Source: Microbacterium murale | GTDB lineage: Bacteria; Actinomycetota; Actinomycetes; Actinomycetales; Microbacteriaceae | Reading direction: 5' to 3' | DNA length: 64,000 bases | NCBI RefSeq assembly: GCF_030815955.1 | Contig: NZ_JAUSXK010000001.1 | Location: 2,976,001-3,040,000 of the forward strand | Part shown: one piece after another, positions 28,608 to 37,612 of the stretch | Layout: each line of letters begins with the position of its first letter | Numbering within the stretch: position 1 is the stretch's first letter | Program-made: the position numbers and the translations under genes | The notes under the pieces: model-generated | What the model was told of the DNA's origin: nothing | The model's database searches: none | The model's input: the letters and a program-made list of their open reading frames with translations, nothing else

Positions 28608-30068
28608 TCAGTAGTGGACGTAGACGTTGACGCCTTCAGGAGCCCAGTTGTAGAGCCACTGCGCGGCGTACTCGGGCATGCCCACGCATCCGTGGCTCAT
28701 CGGAGTTCCCCAGTTGCTGTGCCAGTAGACACCGTGAAGGGCCTCGTCACCGTTGAAGTACATGACCCACTTGACGTCCGGCTGGAAGTAGTTGGGCGCC
28801 TGGCTCAGATCCCTGTTGCCCATGTTCTGGCTGGAAGTCTTCCAGCCGATCTGGAATGAGCCGGTGTGGGTGGCGAACTCACCGGCACCGGAGGAGACGC
28901 TCCAGGAGTCGACGACGACGCCGTTCTCGATCGCGGAGACGGTCTGGTTCGCGAGATTGATGTCGATCTCGCGCGTGAGGGTCGTACTCGCGAACGGCGT
29001 TTCGCTGACCTCGATCGGCTGGACGGAGTTGCCGGCCTCCAGCTGCTCGGCGAAGTCGGATGCGACCGTGCTGGTGTCGCCGAGCGTGCGGCCGCTGACG
29101 CCCACGGTCAGTTCTTCCAGCACGTCTCCGCCTGCATTGACGATGCTCTCGGCATTCACCGGTGCGCGGTTGACAGCGGCGGGCAGGGCATCGACGGTCG
29201 CCTGGATGGCGGCTTCGTCGGCCACGATGTTCAGCTCGCCGTCCTGATCGACGACCTCGAGCCAGGTCGCGGCGACCGCGGGGGCGATCGGCACCGTGCG
29301 CTCATCACCGACGTAGAAGCCGATCGTGGTGAGCATCGTGTTGAGCTTCTCTGCAACGCCGGCGGCGTCTTCATCGCTCACCGGTGCGGGAGCCTCGGCC
29401 GGGTCACCCGAGTACGTCAGAGCGTCGCCGCCGTCGGCGAGCGCGGAGGTCAATGCACCGGTCAGACCATCCAGATCGACACCGGTGCCCGGCACCGCAG
29501 GAGTCGTGACATACGTCGCGCTGGCCGCGTCGAACCCGACGGTGGCGTCGACGGCGTCTTCATAACTGGACGGGACCATCTCGCGCAGCGTGTCGTGTGC
29601 GAGGTCGGTGTCGAGGGTGATGGTGCCGACGATGGGTTCTGGCATCCACGCGCCGATGTTCCACATCGGGTGCGACGCGAACGCCTCGTCTGCGAGCCCG
29701 CGTGCGTCGATCGACGCGCCGAGGTCAGAGCCGGTCACCACCTGATCTCCACCGGCATCGGTCAACGTGATCTCTGTGTTCGCGAGGTGGGCGGTGACGA
29801 CGTCTGCCGCGGCGCCCGGCGTGAGGCCGCCGACAGGGACGCCGGCGATCGTGGTACCGGGGGCGATGAGGATCGTCGACGCTGCGGCTGCCCCCAGAGC
29901 GAGCACGCCGACGGCGACGCCGACCCAGAGTCCGATGCGACGCTTCTTGGGAGCGGGCTCGCGCGGAGCCCATTCGAGTGAGCGATCGCCGCCGTTCGGC
30001 GGCAGTGCTTCAGTGACGACAGCGGTCTGCGCAGTGTTCGCGTCAGGTGCTTCGATAAGACCAGTCAC
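28608..30068 (-). CDS. L,D-transpeptidase with peptidoglycan-binding repeats
   Basis: The 486-aa protein has a cytoplasmic N-terminus, one membrane anchor (about residues 45-70, LWVGVAVGVLALGAAAASTI) and an extracellular part. Residues about 80-340 contain two PG_binding_4/VanW-linked type repeats (GSDLGASIDARGLADEAFAS is a typical core). The C-terminal YkuD catalytic domain has HGVYWHSNWGTPMSHGCVGM with His and the nucleophile Cys. It would cross-link or anchor peptidoglycan through 3-3 bonds. Most homologues have Asn or Arg after HGC-h, here GM. GTG start at 30068 follows GGGGGGTGAG. Confidence 0.92.
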   Translation of the reverse strand: MTGLIEAPDANTAQTAVVTEALPPNGGDRSLEWAPREPAPKKRRIGLWVGVAVGVLALGAAAASTILIAPGTTIAGVPVGGLTPGAAADVVTAHLANTEITLTDAGGDQVVTGSDLGASIDARGLADEAFASHPMWNIGAWMPEPIVGTITLDTDLAHDTLREMVPSSYEDAVDATVGFDAASATYVTTPAVPGTGVDLDGLTGALTSALADGGDALTYSGDPAEAPAPVSDEDAAGVAEKLNTMLTTIGFYVGDERTVPIAPAVAATWLEVVDQDGELNIVADEAAIQATVDALPAAVNRAPVNAESIVNAGGDVLEELTVGVSGRTLGDTSTVASDFAEQLEAGNSVQPIEVSETPFASTTLTREIDINLANQTVSAIENGVVVDSWSVSSGAGEFATHTGSFQIGWKTSSQNMGNRDLSQAPNYFQPDVKWVMYFNGDEALHGVYWHSNWGTPMSHGCVGMPEYAAQWLYNWAPEGVNVYVHY

Positions 30069-30161
30069 CTACTCACCCCCCGTGATTTCAGTGTGACCAA
30101 CTCCTTTATCATACCGGGCGTCAGATAACGACAAGGCAACGGTTGTCGCATCAGAAACGGA

Positions 30162-30195
30162 AAAGCCCCGCGACCGAGCATGGTCGCGGGGCTTT
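30162..30195 (-). terminator. Intrinsic terminator of the small lipoprotein gene
   Basis: AAAGCCCCGCGACC (30162-30175) pairs with GGTCGCGGGGCTTT (30182-30195) across a six-base loop. On the minus strand the stem is followed by a T-run, 14 bp after the lipoprotein stop. Confidence 0.88.
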
Positions 30196-30208
30196 CGGAG
30201 TTCAGAGG

Positions 30209-30682
30209 TCAGCTGCAGAGCTCCTGGAGCGCCGTGGCCGACTCGGTCATGTCGGTGGTGATGGTGCCCATGTTCTCGGCGGCGGACAGGTCCTGATCGA
30301 TCAGCACCTTGGAGAGCACGTCGCTGAGGGCGACGAAGTCCTCGTGAACGGCAGCGGTTGCTTCCTGCACCTCGACGTTGGAGACGCTGTCCGCGGCTTC
30401 GCCGAACGCATCGACGACCGTGTTGAACTGGTCAACGGTGGTCTGGGGGTCGGTGGCACCGGTCGTGTCGATCTCACCGGCAGCGCTGCTGGCCTCCTGC
30501 AGCTTCGGCAGGACGATCCCACAGGCCTCCTCGACGGACTGGTCGGTGTTCGTCTCCTCGACGGGCGCGGAATCGCCGGAGTCGGTGGACTTGTCGTCCT
30601 CAGCGGCTGGCGCGCCGGAGCACGCAGTCAGGCCGAGCACGGCGACGGCGGCGATGGTCCAAGCGGCGATACGGCGGTTCAT
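30209..30682 (-). CDS. Small secreted lipoprotein of unknown function
   Basis: A 157-aa protein with a clear lipoprotein signal (MNRRIAAWTIAAVAVLGLTAC) and an acidic Asp/Glu/Ser/Thr-rich linker up to about residue 50, followed by a mainly helical domain with two cysteines near its ends (EEACGIVLPKLQEA and the terminal LQELCS) that could form a disulfide. I do not recognise the family. ATG at 30682 is preceded by GAGGGG. Single gene with its own terminator. Confidence 0.82.
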   Translation of the reverse strand: MNRRIAAWTIAAVAVLGLTACSGAPAAEDDKSTDSGDSAPVEETNTDQSVEEACGIVLPKLQEASSAAGEIDTTGATDPQTTVDQFNTVVDAFGEAADSVSNVEVQEATAAVHEDFVALSDVLSKVLIDQDLSAAENMGTITTDMTESATALQELCS

Positions 30683-30796
30683 AGGTTTCCCCTCAATCAC
30701 GGCACCGCGAACTGCGGTGCGATTCTCCGGTCGTGCGACCAGTCAAACATATTCTGGCGACGCTCCACGATGGGGAGAAGGACCCATGAGGTGCGA

Positions 30797-31204
30797 TCAC
30801 TGCTCGACGATGGCGATGCCGTCGATCTCCACGAGCATCTCCTCACGGGGCAGGCCCGTGAACACGGTGGTGCGCGACGGCAGAACGCCGCTGGGCGTGT
30901 GGGCGGTGACGAATTCGCCGTATGCGTCGTTCATGGTCGCGAAGTCCTCGCGCTTGGTGAGGTAGACGCGCAGCATCACGACGTCGTCGAACGTCGCACC
31001 CGATGCCTCGACGATGGCCTTGACGTTCTCGAGCGTGCGGGTGGTCTGCGCGGCGACATCACCGGGGAAGAGATACTCGTTGGTCGTGGGGTCGACAGGA
31101 CCCTGACCGGAGACCTGGACGAACCCTCCTTTGCGGACACCCTGCGAGAAAGTGTGCGCCGGCGCAGGAGCGGAATTGGTCGTGACTCGTGTCTTCGTGC
31201 TCAT
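30797..31204 (-). CDS. RidA-family reactive imine/enamine deaminase
   Basis: A 135-aa member of the YjgF/YER057c/UK114 family, which forms homotrimers and hydrolyses 2-aminoacrylate and related imines. The key arginine is in LPSRTTVFTGLPREEMLVEI and the substrate Glu in VEIDGIAIVEQ. QVSGQGPVDPTTNEY is the usual N-terminal motif. It is divergent from the D-aminoacylase-GH20 fusion with only 25 bp between starts, which may mean co-regulation through shared promoter DNA. Confidence 0.9.
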   Translation of the reverse strand: MSTKTRVTTNSAPAPAHTFSQGVRKGGFVQVSGQGPVDPTTNEYLFPGDVAAQTTRTLENVKAIVEASGATFDDVVMLRVYLTKREDFATMNDAYGEFVTAHTPSGVLPSRTTVFTGLPREEMLVEIDGIAIVEQ

Positions 31205-31222
31205 ACGACCAGCCTAGTAGCC

Positions 31223-31241
31223 TTGTTAGATGCCTCAACAA
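31223..31241. promoter_or_regulatory. ROK-type operator candidate in the ridA / fusion-gene promoter
   Basis: TTGTT at 31223-31227 and AACAA at 31237-31241 are inverted with 9 bp between them. The extended left half TTGTTAG equals the inverted right half of the site before the ROK repressor gene (CTAACAA). The site lies in the 25-bp gap and over the first codons of the fusion gene, so binding would block both divergent genes. Confidence 0.35.
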
Positions 31242-34200
31242 ATGTCGGAGCCGACGCTCGCTCACGTATCACTGAGCGCAGAACAGGCCGCAGCCGGGCG
31301 CGTACGCGTATACCGGGACGCGACCGTGGTCGATGGCACCGGAACGTCTCGTTACGTGGCGGATGTCGTGGTCGAAGGTGCACGGATCGTCGCGATCGTT
31401 CGCGAGGGCGACACCAGGACGATCGAGATCGAGCGCGGAGCCGTCGACCTCGAAGCTGTCGAGGTCGACGCGCACGGACTCATCCTCGCGCCCGGCTTCA
31501 TCGACATGCACGCGCACAGCGATCTGGCCGTATTGGAGGGGCCGGCGCATCGGGCCAAGATCCTGCAGGGGGTCACGACCGAGGTGATCGGGCAGGACGG
31601 CCTCGGCTATGCGCCGCTCGACGATGCGGTGGCATCCGTCATTCCCGCGCAGATCGCAGGCTGGAACGGCCTGCCCGCAGTCGCTCCCTGGCGCACGATG
31701 GGCGATCTGCTCGACGCGATCGACGCGGCGACGGTCGCGAACGTCGCCGTGCTCGTGCCGCAGGGCAATCTGCGCATGATGACGGTCGGTCACGAGAACC
31801 GCCCGGCGACACGCGCAGAGCTGCGGCAGATGACCGATCTGCTCGGCGCTGCACTCGATGCAGGCGCGTTCGGGATGTCGAGCGGCCTCACCTACACGCC
31901 CGGGATGTACGCCTCAACCTCAGAGCTCGAGACGCTGTGCCGCGTTGTCGCCGAACGCGGCGGCTACTGGGCGCCGCACACCCGAAGCTACGGCGCCACA
32001 GCACTGGACGCCTATCGCGAAGCGCTCGACATCGGTCGCCGCACCGGATGCCCCATCCACCTCACGCACGCCACCATGAACTTCGTACCGAACCGCGGTA
32101 GAGCCGATGAACTGCTCGCGCTGATAGATGAGGCCATCGCCGACGGCGTCGATGTCACGCTCGACACCTATCCGTATCTGCCGGGCGCGACCACTCTGAC
32201 GGCGCTGCTGCCGAGCAGGCTCGCCGAGGGTGGCGACCTCATCGCCGCGATCAGGGAGCTGGACGCTGACGGCCGAGAGGGGGTTCGGGTCGAACTCGAG
32301 GAGATCGGCTCCGACGGATTCCACGGCGAGCGCGCGGATTGGTCGAGCATCGAGATCGTCGGTACCGCGAACTCGGCTCTCGAGCCTCTCGTCGGCAGGA
32401 CGATCGCACAGATCGCGGAGGAGGACGGAAAGCGCGCGGTCGATGTCGTGCTCGACACGATCATCGCGGATGCCGGAGCCACCGGCATCCTGATGCACAT
32501 CGGCGACGAGGACAACGTGCGGGCGATCATGCAGCACGATCGTCACACCGGTGGCAGCGACGGTATCCTGATCGGCGCGAAGCCGCATCCGCGTGGGTTC
32601 GGCGCATTCACCCGCTATCTCGGTCACTACGTGCGCGACCTCGGAGTGCTGACGCTCGAGGAGGCGGTCCGGCATCTCTCCGGCACACCAGCAGCTCGTC
32701 TCGGCCTGCACCGCGGTGACGCGCCGCGCGGAGTGATCCGCGAGGGCGCGACCGCAGATCTCGTGCTGTTCGATCCCGACGCCGTCGCGGCCGGTGCGAC
32801 GTTCGACGCGCCGCGCACAGCACCGGTCGGGGTCGTCGAGGTGGCGGTCGCAGGCGTGCTCGTCGTCGCGGACGGCGTCGTCACGGGAGAGACTCCAGGG
32901 CGCGCTCTGCGGATGCCGCCAGCACCCCACCGCGCCACGGTGCCGTTGCTCGAGGCGCATATCGATCCTGCGGCCGCGTCATTCGTCTGGACACCGGACA
33001 CTCCTGTGCATGCTCCGGATGAGCTGGTAGCGGTCGCCGCGTTGCTGAAGCCGGGCGTTCCTGGCAGCGACATCGCAGGCGGTGGCGAGGCCGGTGCGCC
33101 GGCGATCACATTGGTCCTGGATGCAGCGGTGGGGGAGAGCGCGACCGCTGCCGGGCGCATCGGTGCCGAGGCGTTCCGCATCACTGCGGCGTCCGGCGGA
33201 ATCGAGGTGCGCGGGGCATCGGCGCAGGGTGTCTTCCGAGGCATCACGGCGCTGCAACAGCTGCGTCCACCAGGAGACGAGGTCGCTCGCATCCCTGCCG
33301 GAGGGTGGCAGGGTTCGCCTGCGTACGGCTGGCGAGGCGCGATGCTCGACGTCGCCAGGCACTTCCGACCCGCCGCCGACATCCGTCGCCTGATAGATCT
33401 GCTGGCGCTACACCAGCTGAACATCCTGCACCTGCACCTCACCGACGATCAGGGCTGGCGGTTCGAGGTGCCCGGCTTCCCGCGGCTCGCCGAGATCGGC
33501 TCGCGCAGAGAGGCGACGCAGCGGGGTCACGGTCCACTCGCCACCGTCGAAGCCGGCGTGCACGAGGGGTTCTACTCGACCGCGGAACTCCGCGAACTCG
33601 TCGAGTACGCGGCTGCGCGCTTCATCACGATCGTGCCTGAGGTCGAATTGCCGGGGCACGTGCAGGCAGCGCTCGCCGCCTACCCCGCTCTCGGGAACAC
33701 CGACATCTCCGGTTCCGACGGCGCAGGAGCGGTCACGTCTCCCTGGGAGCGCTTCGGAGTCAACCCCCGAACACTCGCACCCACGGATGAGTCGTTGGCC
33801 TTCGGACGCGCGGCGATCGACGCGCTGTGCGACATCTTCGACTCTCCATGGATCGGCATCGGCGGGGACGAGGTGCCGGTCACCGAGTGGGCGGAGAGCC
33901 CCGCGGCGGCACTGCGCATGCGCGAGCTCGGACTCGCGTCGCCTCGAGACGTGCAGCCCTGGTTCACCGCTCAGTTCGTCGATCACGTGCGCACGCACGG
34001 ACGCACAGCGCTGGCCTGGGACGAGGTACTCGAGGGGGATGTCCCTGACGGAGTGCGGATACTCGCATGGCGCGGTCCGGTCGCCCTTGAAGAGGCCATC
34101 CGCCGCGGCATCCCGGTCGTCGGCTGCCCGGATCTTGAGACCTATCTCGATTATCGGCAGTCCGAGTCAGGCGACGAGCCGGTGCCGGTGGGGCCGCCGC

Positions 34201-34589
34201 TGACCCTTGAGCACGCCTACACCCTGCGCCTTCCTCCCGGCGTGGTCGGTGGCCAGACCAACGTCTGGACCGAGCATCTGCCGACCCGTGACCGCGTCGA
34301 CTTCGCCATGTTCCCGCGACTCAGCGCGATCGCCGAGCGGCTCTGGGCGGGTGGCGACCCGGGAGACGGCACGGAGTTCCTGCGTCGCCTTGCCACGCAT
34401 CTGCGTCGCTTGACCGAGGCGGGGGTGCGATATCGTCCTCTCGACGGGCCTACACTCGATCAGCGGCGACCGGGCATCCCCGGAAAGCCGATGACGGTCG
34501 CCGCGCGGGAGCAGATCGTCGCCGATCTTGTTCACGGGCTGCGGGCACCCTCGCCGGACTCGTCGGAGCGAGGCGAGAATGAAAAGTAA
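31230..34589 (+). CDS. Fusion protein: N-acyl-D-amino-acid deacylase-like amidohydrolase plus GH20 beta-N-acetylhexosaminidase
   Basis: A single 1119-aa frame joins two enzymes. Residues about 20-560 are a D-aminoacylase-type amidohydrolase: metal ligands in GFIDMHAHSDLAVL (His94/His96), YWAPHTRSYG and PIHLTHATMNF, and the catalytic Asp in HTGGSDGILIG (about Asp444). The metal-bridging Cys of Alcaligenes D-aminoacylase is replaced (VIGQDGLGYAP). Residues about 590-1090 are GH20: YGWRGAMLDVARHF, HLHLTDDQGWRFEV and the catalytic pair in WIGIGGDEVPVTEW (Asp880-Glu881). There is no signal peptide, so both act in the cytoplasm. ATG at 31230 or 31242; neither has a Shine-Dalgarno. It heads an operon with ROK repressor, ROK kinase and nagB. 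Confidence 0.9.
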   Translation: MPQQMSEPTLAHVSLSAEQAAAGRVRVYRDATVVDGTGTSRYVADVVVEGARIVAIVREGDTRTIEIERGAVDLEAVEVDAHGLILAPGFIDMHAHSDLAVLEGPAHRAKILQGVTTEVIGQDGLGYAPLDDAVASVIPAQIAGWNGLPAVAPWRTMGDLLDAIDAATVANVAVLVPQGNLRMMTVGHENRPATRAELRQMTDLLGAALDAGAFGMSSGLTYTPGMYASTSELETLCRVVAERGGYWAPHTRSYGATALDAYREALDIGRRTGCPIHLTHATMNFVPNRGRADELLALIDEAIADGVDVTLDTYPYLPGATTLTALLPSRLAEGGDLIAAIRELDADGREGVRVELEEIGSDGFHGERADWSSIEIVGTANSALEPLVGRTIAQIAEEDGKRAVDVVLDTIIADAGATGILMHIGDEDNVRAIMQHDRHTGGSDGILIGAKPHPRGFGAFTRYLGHYVRDLGVLTLEEAVRHLSGTPAARLGLHRGDAPRGVIREGATADLVLFDPDAVAAGATFDAPRTAPVGVVEVAVAGVLVVADGVVTGETPGRALRMPPAPHRATVPLLEAHIDPAAASFVWTPDTPVHAPDELVAVAALLKPGVPGSDIAGGGEAGAPAITLVLDAAVGESATAAGRIGAEAFRITAASGGIEVRGASAQGVFRGITALQQLRPPGDEVARIPAGGWQGSPAYGWRGAMLDVARHFRPAADIRRLIDLLALHQLNILHLHLTDDQGWRFEVPGFPRLAEIGSRREATQRGHGPLATVEAGVHEGFYSTAELRELVEYAAARFITIVPEVELPGHVQAALAAYPALGNTDISGSDGAGAVTSPWERFGVNPRTLAPTDESLAFGRAAIDALCDIFDSPWIGIGGDEVPVTEWAESPAAALRMRELGLASPRDVQPWFTAQFVDHVRTHGRTALAWDEVLEGDVPDGVRILAWRGPVALEEAIRRGIPVVGCPDLETYLDYRQSESGDEPVPVGPPLTLEHAYTLRLPPGVVGGQTNVWTEHLPTRDRVDFAMFPRLSAIAERLWAGGDPGDGTEFLRRLATHLRRLTEAGVRYRPLDGPTLDQRRPGIPGKPMTVAAREQIVADLVHGLRAPSPDSSERGENEK

Positions 34590-34638
34590 CGTTTCGGTAA
34601 CCCTCCCACCCTGGCGGTGGGTCGCAGGTTGCGGAATT

Positions 34639-34663
34639 TTTGTTCGTAAGGTCTACTAACAAA
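34639..34663. promoter_or_regulatory. Inverted repeat over the promoter of the ROK repressor gene
   Basis: TTTGTT (34639-34644) and AACAAA (34658-34663) are exact inverted arms with 13 bp between; the arms equal the inner arms of the Bacillus XylR (ROK family) operator. The site ends one base before the ATG at 34665. TACTAA at 34654-34659 is a plausible -10 for a leaderless transcript starting at the ATG. Autorepression by the ROK protein is inferred. Confidence 0.5.
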
Positions 34664-34664
34664 T

Positions 34665-35852
34665 ATGTCCGAATCGGATGAGTTGAGTCAACCGGCACCG
34701 GCCGACTACGCGGGTGCCAGTTCGCACGCCTTCGGACCGTCCCGCCACCTGCGGTCGCGCTCAAAAGTGCTGCCCGAGCACGCCCGCGGACACAATCGCG
34801 CCCTCGTGCTGCAGACGCTCTACCACTCCGGTGCGATGAGTCGCGCCGACCTGTCACGCGAGACCGGATTGACCAGAGTGACGATCTCCGACCTCGTGGC
34901 GGAGTTCATCGCCGACGGGATCGTCGTCGAACTGGGCGTACGTGAGACTGCGGGCCCCGGCAAGCCTCCGATCCTCATCGACATCAACCGCCTCGGCCAC
35001 CAGATCATCGGTCTGGACCTCTCGGACGCCGAGTCTTTCAGAGGAGCCGTGCTGAACCTCGACGGCGAAGTGCTGGAGCGGCGTGAGCTCACCCGGCCCG
35101 AGCAGCCTGACGGCGACGCGGCATACGCCGCCCTGCTCGAGCTCGCCCGCAGTCTGATCGCCTCCGCGACCGCGCCGCTGCTCGGCGTCGGCGTCGGAAC
35201 GCCGGGCGTGGTGCGCCCTGACGGTGTGGTGCTGAGTTCACCGAACCTCGGCTGGACCGACTTCCGGCTCGAAGCGCAGCTCGGTCGTGACCTCGATCTC
35301 CCCGTGCTCGCCCGCAACGATGCCAATGCCGCCGTACTCGCCGAGTACACCTTCGGTGATGCAAGGGCAGACTTCATGCTCATCAAGATCGGTGTGGGAG
35401 TCGGCGCCGGGCTCATCGCCGGAAGCCAACCGCTGGTGGGCAGCCGCTTCGCCGCGGGGGAGATCGGTCACGTCGTCGTCGGCACCGACGGCGGCCCGCG
35501 CTGCGTCTGCGGCCGCGACGGCTGTCTGGAGGCCTGGCTGAGCGTCACGCGCCTTCGGGATGCGGTCGACGCGCAGCCCGCAGCGCGCGATGAGATCCTG
35601 CGCGATGCCGGCACCCGCATGGCAATCGCGATCGCGCCGATCGTGACAGCACTGGATCTTTCGGAGGTCGTGCTCTCCGGGCCCGCAGATCTTCTTGACG
35701 GCGTACTCATCGACGCGGCCACTTCCACCCTGCGGGAGCGCACGCTCGAGGGCGTCTTCGACGACGTCGTGATCAGGCTCACGGGTCAAGGCGACATCGT
35801 GCTGCGCGGCGCTGCGGTCATGGTTCTCTCCGCGCAGCTGGGAGTCTCATAG
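34665..35852 (+). CDS. ROK-family transcriptional repressor (NagC/XylR type)
   Basis: A 395-aa regulator. Residues about 35-105 form the winged helix (RGHNRALVLQTLYHSGAMSR, LTRVTISDLVAEFI); the rest is the ROK sugar-kinase-like fold with zinc motif CVCGRDGCLEAW and GEIGHVVVG for sugar contact. The kinase catalytic Asp position reads ARNDANAAVLAEYTFG, so sugar-binding residues are kept. It probably releases DNA on binding GlcNAc or GlcNAc-6-phosphate, given the genes around it. The stop and the next GTG share one base (TAGTG). Confidence 0.9.
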   Translation: MSESDELSQPAPADYAGASSHAFGPSRHLRSRSKVLPEHARGHNRALVLQTLYHSGAMSRADLSRETGLTRVTISDLVAEFIADGIVVELGVRETAGPGKPPILIDINRLGHQIIGLDLSDAESFRGAVLNLDGEVLERRELTRPEQPDGDAAYAALLELARSLIASATAPLLGVGVGTPGVVRPDGVVLSSPNLGWTDFRLEAQLGRDLDLPVLARNDANAAVLAEYTFGDARADFMLIKIGVGVGAGLIAGSQPLVGSRFAAGEIGHVVVGTDGGPRCVCGRDGCLEAWLSVTRLRDAVDAQPAARDEILRDAGTRMAIAIAPIVTALDLSEVVLSGPADLLDGVLIDAATSTLRERTLEGVFDDVVIRLTGQGDIVLRGAAVMVLSAQLGVS

Positions 35853-36817
35853 TGGTATCGGCAGTACAGGCCGGTCGTGTCGGCCGGTCCGTTCGCGTGG
35901 GCCTCGACATCGGCGGGACGAAGACGGATGCCGTCGCAGTGACGGACGGCGGCGAGATCATCGGACGCATCCGCCGACCCACCGGCTACGGTGACGAGGC
36001 CGTGGTCGCCGACGTCGTGGAGAGCGTGCGAGAGCTGCGCGCGGAGTTCGACATCTCAGCGTCCGATGTGATGAGTGTCGGCGTCGGAATTCCCGGTCTC
36101 GTCGACACGGCGAACGGCCGAGTGCTGCACGCGGTGAATCTGGGCGTCGAATCCCTCGACCTCGCGGCGCGGGCGTCGGAGCGCATCGGAGTGCCGGTCA
36201 TCGTCGAGAACGATGTGAAAGCCGCTGCCCTCGGTGCCGCCGCGTTGCGCGGTGACGCCCTGTCGATGGCCTATCTGAACCTCGGCACCGGCGTCGCCGC
36301 CGGTATCGTGATCGACGGCGGGATCTGGCGTGGATCACGTGGCACCGCCGGTGAGGTCGGGCACATCTCCGTCGACCCGAACGGCCGCGTCTGCGGCTGC
36401 GGGCAGCGCGGGTGCATCGAGACGCTCTGCGGCGGCGGTGCGCTCGCCCGTGCGTGGGGGCGCCCCGGGGCGCTGCCTGTCCGTGACATCTTCGACGCCG
36501 CGGACCAGGGCGACACCGACGCGCTCCTGCTCCGCGGTGACCTCGCGCGTGGGGCGGCGGCGGCGGTGCGCGTGCTCGTGCTCAGCGTCGACGTCGAGAC
36601 CGTCGTCATCGGCGGCGGTCTCACGGCTCTCGGCGATCGTCTCGGCGACAGCATCCGCGCTGCGCTCATCGCCGATGCGGCAGGGTCGCCGTTCCTGCGA
36701 TCGCTGCACCTGGATGAGAGAATCGAACTGCTTCCCCCCGGTTCCCCTGCGGCCGCTCTAGGTGCCGCGCTGGTCGGAGTGCACACACCCCAAAAGGAGA
36801 TCGCCACCCATGGCTGA
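35852..36817 (+). CDS. ROK-family sugar kinase, probable N-acetylglucosamine or glucose kinase
   Basis: A 321-aa kinase with the phosphate-binding GLDIGGTKTDAVAV, the catalytic Asp in VENDVKAAALGAAALRG, the sugar-contacting TAGEVGHISVD and zinc motif CGCGQRGCIETLCGG. It lacks a DNA-binding domain, unlike the gene before it. Position between an amino-sugar repressor and nagB suggests N-acetylglucosamine kinase activity that feeds NagA. GTG start in a one-base overlap; its 3' end overlaps nagB by 8 bp. Confidence 0.9.
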   Translation: MVSAVQAGRVGRSVRVGLDIGGTKTDAVAVTDGGEIIGRIRRPTGYGDEAVVADVVESVRELRAEFDISASDVMSVGVGIPGLVDTANGRVLHAVNLGVESLDLAARASERIGVPVIVENDVKAAALGAAALRGDALSMAYLNLGTGVAAGIVIDGGIWRGSRGTAGEVGHISVDPNGRVCGCGQRGCIETLCGGGALARAWGRPGALPVRDIFDAADQGDTDALLLRGDLARGAAAAVRVLVLSVDVETVVIGGGLTALGDRLGDSIRAALIADAAGSPFLRSLHLDERIELLPPGSPAAALGAALVGVHTPQKEIATHG

Positions 36818-37589
36818 AGTCGTCATCGTCGAGAACGCCGCCGCTGCGGGGGCACTGGTTGCAGACGAGATCGTGCGGCTCATCGTCGGACGTCCTGATG
36901 CGGTGCTGGGACTGGCGACGGGCTCGACGCCCTTGCCCGTCTACGAAGCGCTGCACGGCCGACTCGCCGGTACCGACGTCTCGCAGGTTCGAGGTTTCGC
37001 GTTGGACGAGTATGTGGGCATCGATCCGAAGCATCCCGAGAGCTACCGCTCCGTCATCGCACGCGAGGTCGTCGAGCCGCTCGGCCTGAACCCCGACCAG
37101 ATCCACGTACCGAACGGCGCGATCGAAGGCATCGAGCATGCCGGCCCCGACTATGAGGCCGCGATCGAAGCCGCCGGCGGTGTCGACCTGCAGATCCTCG
37201 GAATCGGCACCGACGGGCATATCGGTTTCAACGAACCAGGGTCGTCATTCGCTTCGCGTACCCGTGTGAAGACTCTCACCTCGCAGACCCGCGAGGACAA
37301 CGCCCGTTTCTTCGACTCGATCGATCAGGTTCCCATGCACTGCATGACGCAGGGTCTCGGCACGATCCTGCAGGCTCGTCATCTGGTGCTGCTCGCCTTC
37401 GGCGAAGGCAAGGCTCAGGCTGTCGCCGACGCGGTCGAGGGACCTTTGACCGCGATGCTGCCCGGATCGGCGATACAGCTGCACCCGCACGCGACGGTCG
37501 TCGTCGATGAGGCGGCCGCGTCGAAGCTCAAGCTCGCCGACTACTATCGCTACACGTTCGAGAACAAGCCCGCGTGGCAGGGGCTCTGA
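36810..37589 (+). CDS. nagB: Glucosamine-6-phosphate deaminase
   Basis: The 259-aa enzyme converts glucosamine-6-phosphate to fructose-6-phosphate and ammonia. Signatures: VLGLATGSTPLPVYEAL for phosphate, FALDEYVGIDPKHPESYR with the catalytic Asp, GIGTDGHIGFNEPGSSF, and the C-terminal DYYRYTFENKP. ATG at 36810 has AGGAG ten bases upstream; the frame extends further 5' only inside the kinase gene. Last gene of the amino-sugar operon that starts with the fusion protein. Confidence 0.96.
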   Translation: MAEVVIVENAAAAGALVADEIVRLIVGRPDAVLGLATGSTPLPVYEALHGRLAGTDVSQVRGFALDEYVGIDPKHPESYRSVIAREVVEPLGLNPDQIHVPNGAIEGIEHAGPDYEAAIEAAGGVDLQILGIGTDGHIGFNEPGSSFASRTRVKTLTSQTREDNARFFDSIDQVPMHCMTQGLGTILQARHLVLLAFGEGKAQAVADAVEGPLTAMLPGSAIQLHPHATVVVDEAAASKLKLADYYRYTFENKPAWQGL

Positions 37590-37612
37590 GCACTCTCTGA
37601 CGCGCGTCGCTC

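Noticed and set aside
34606..34621. CCACC/GGTGG stem after the fusion gene as a terminator
   Set aside because: Only five base pairs and no run of T directly after it; too weak to call.
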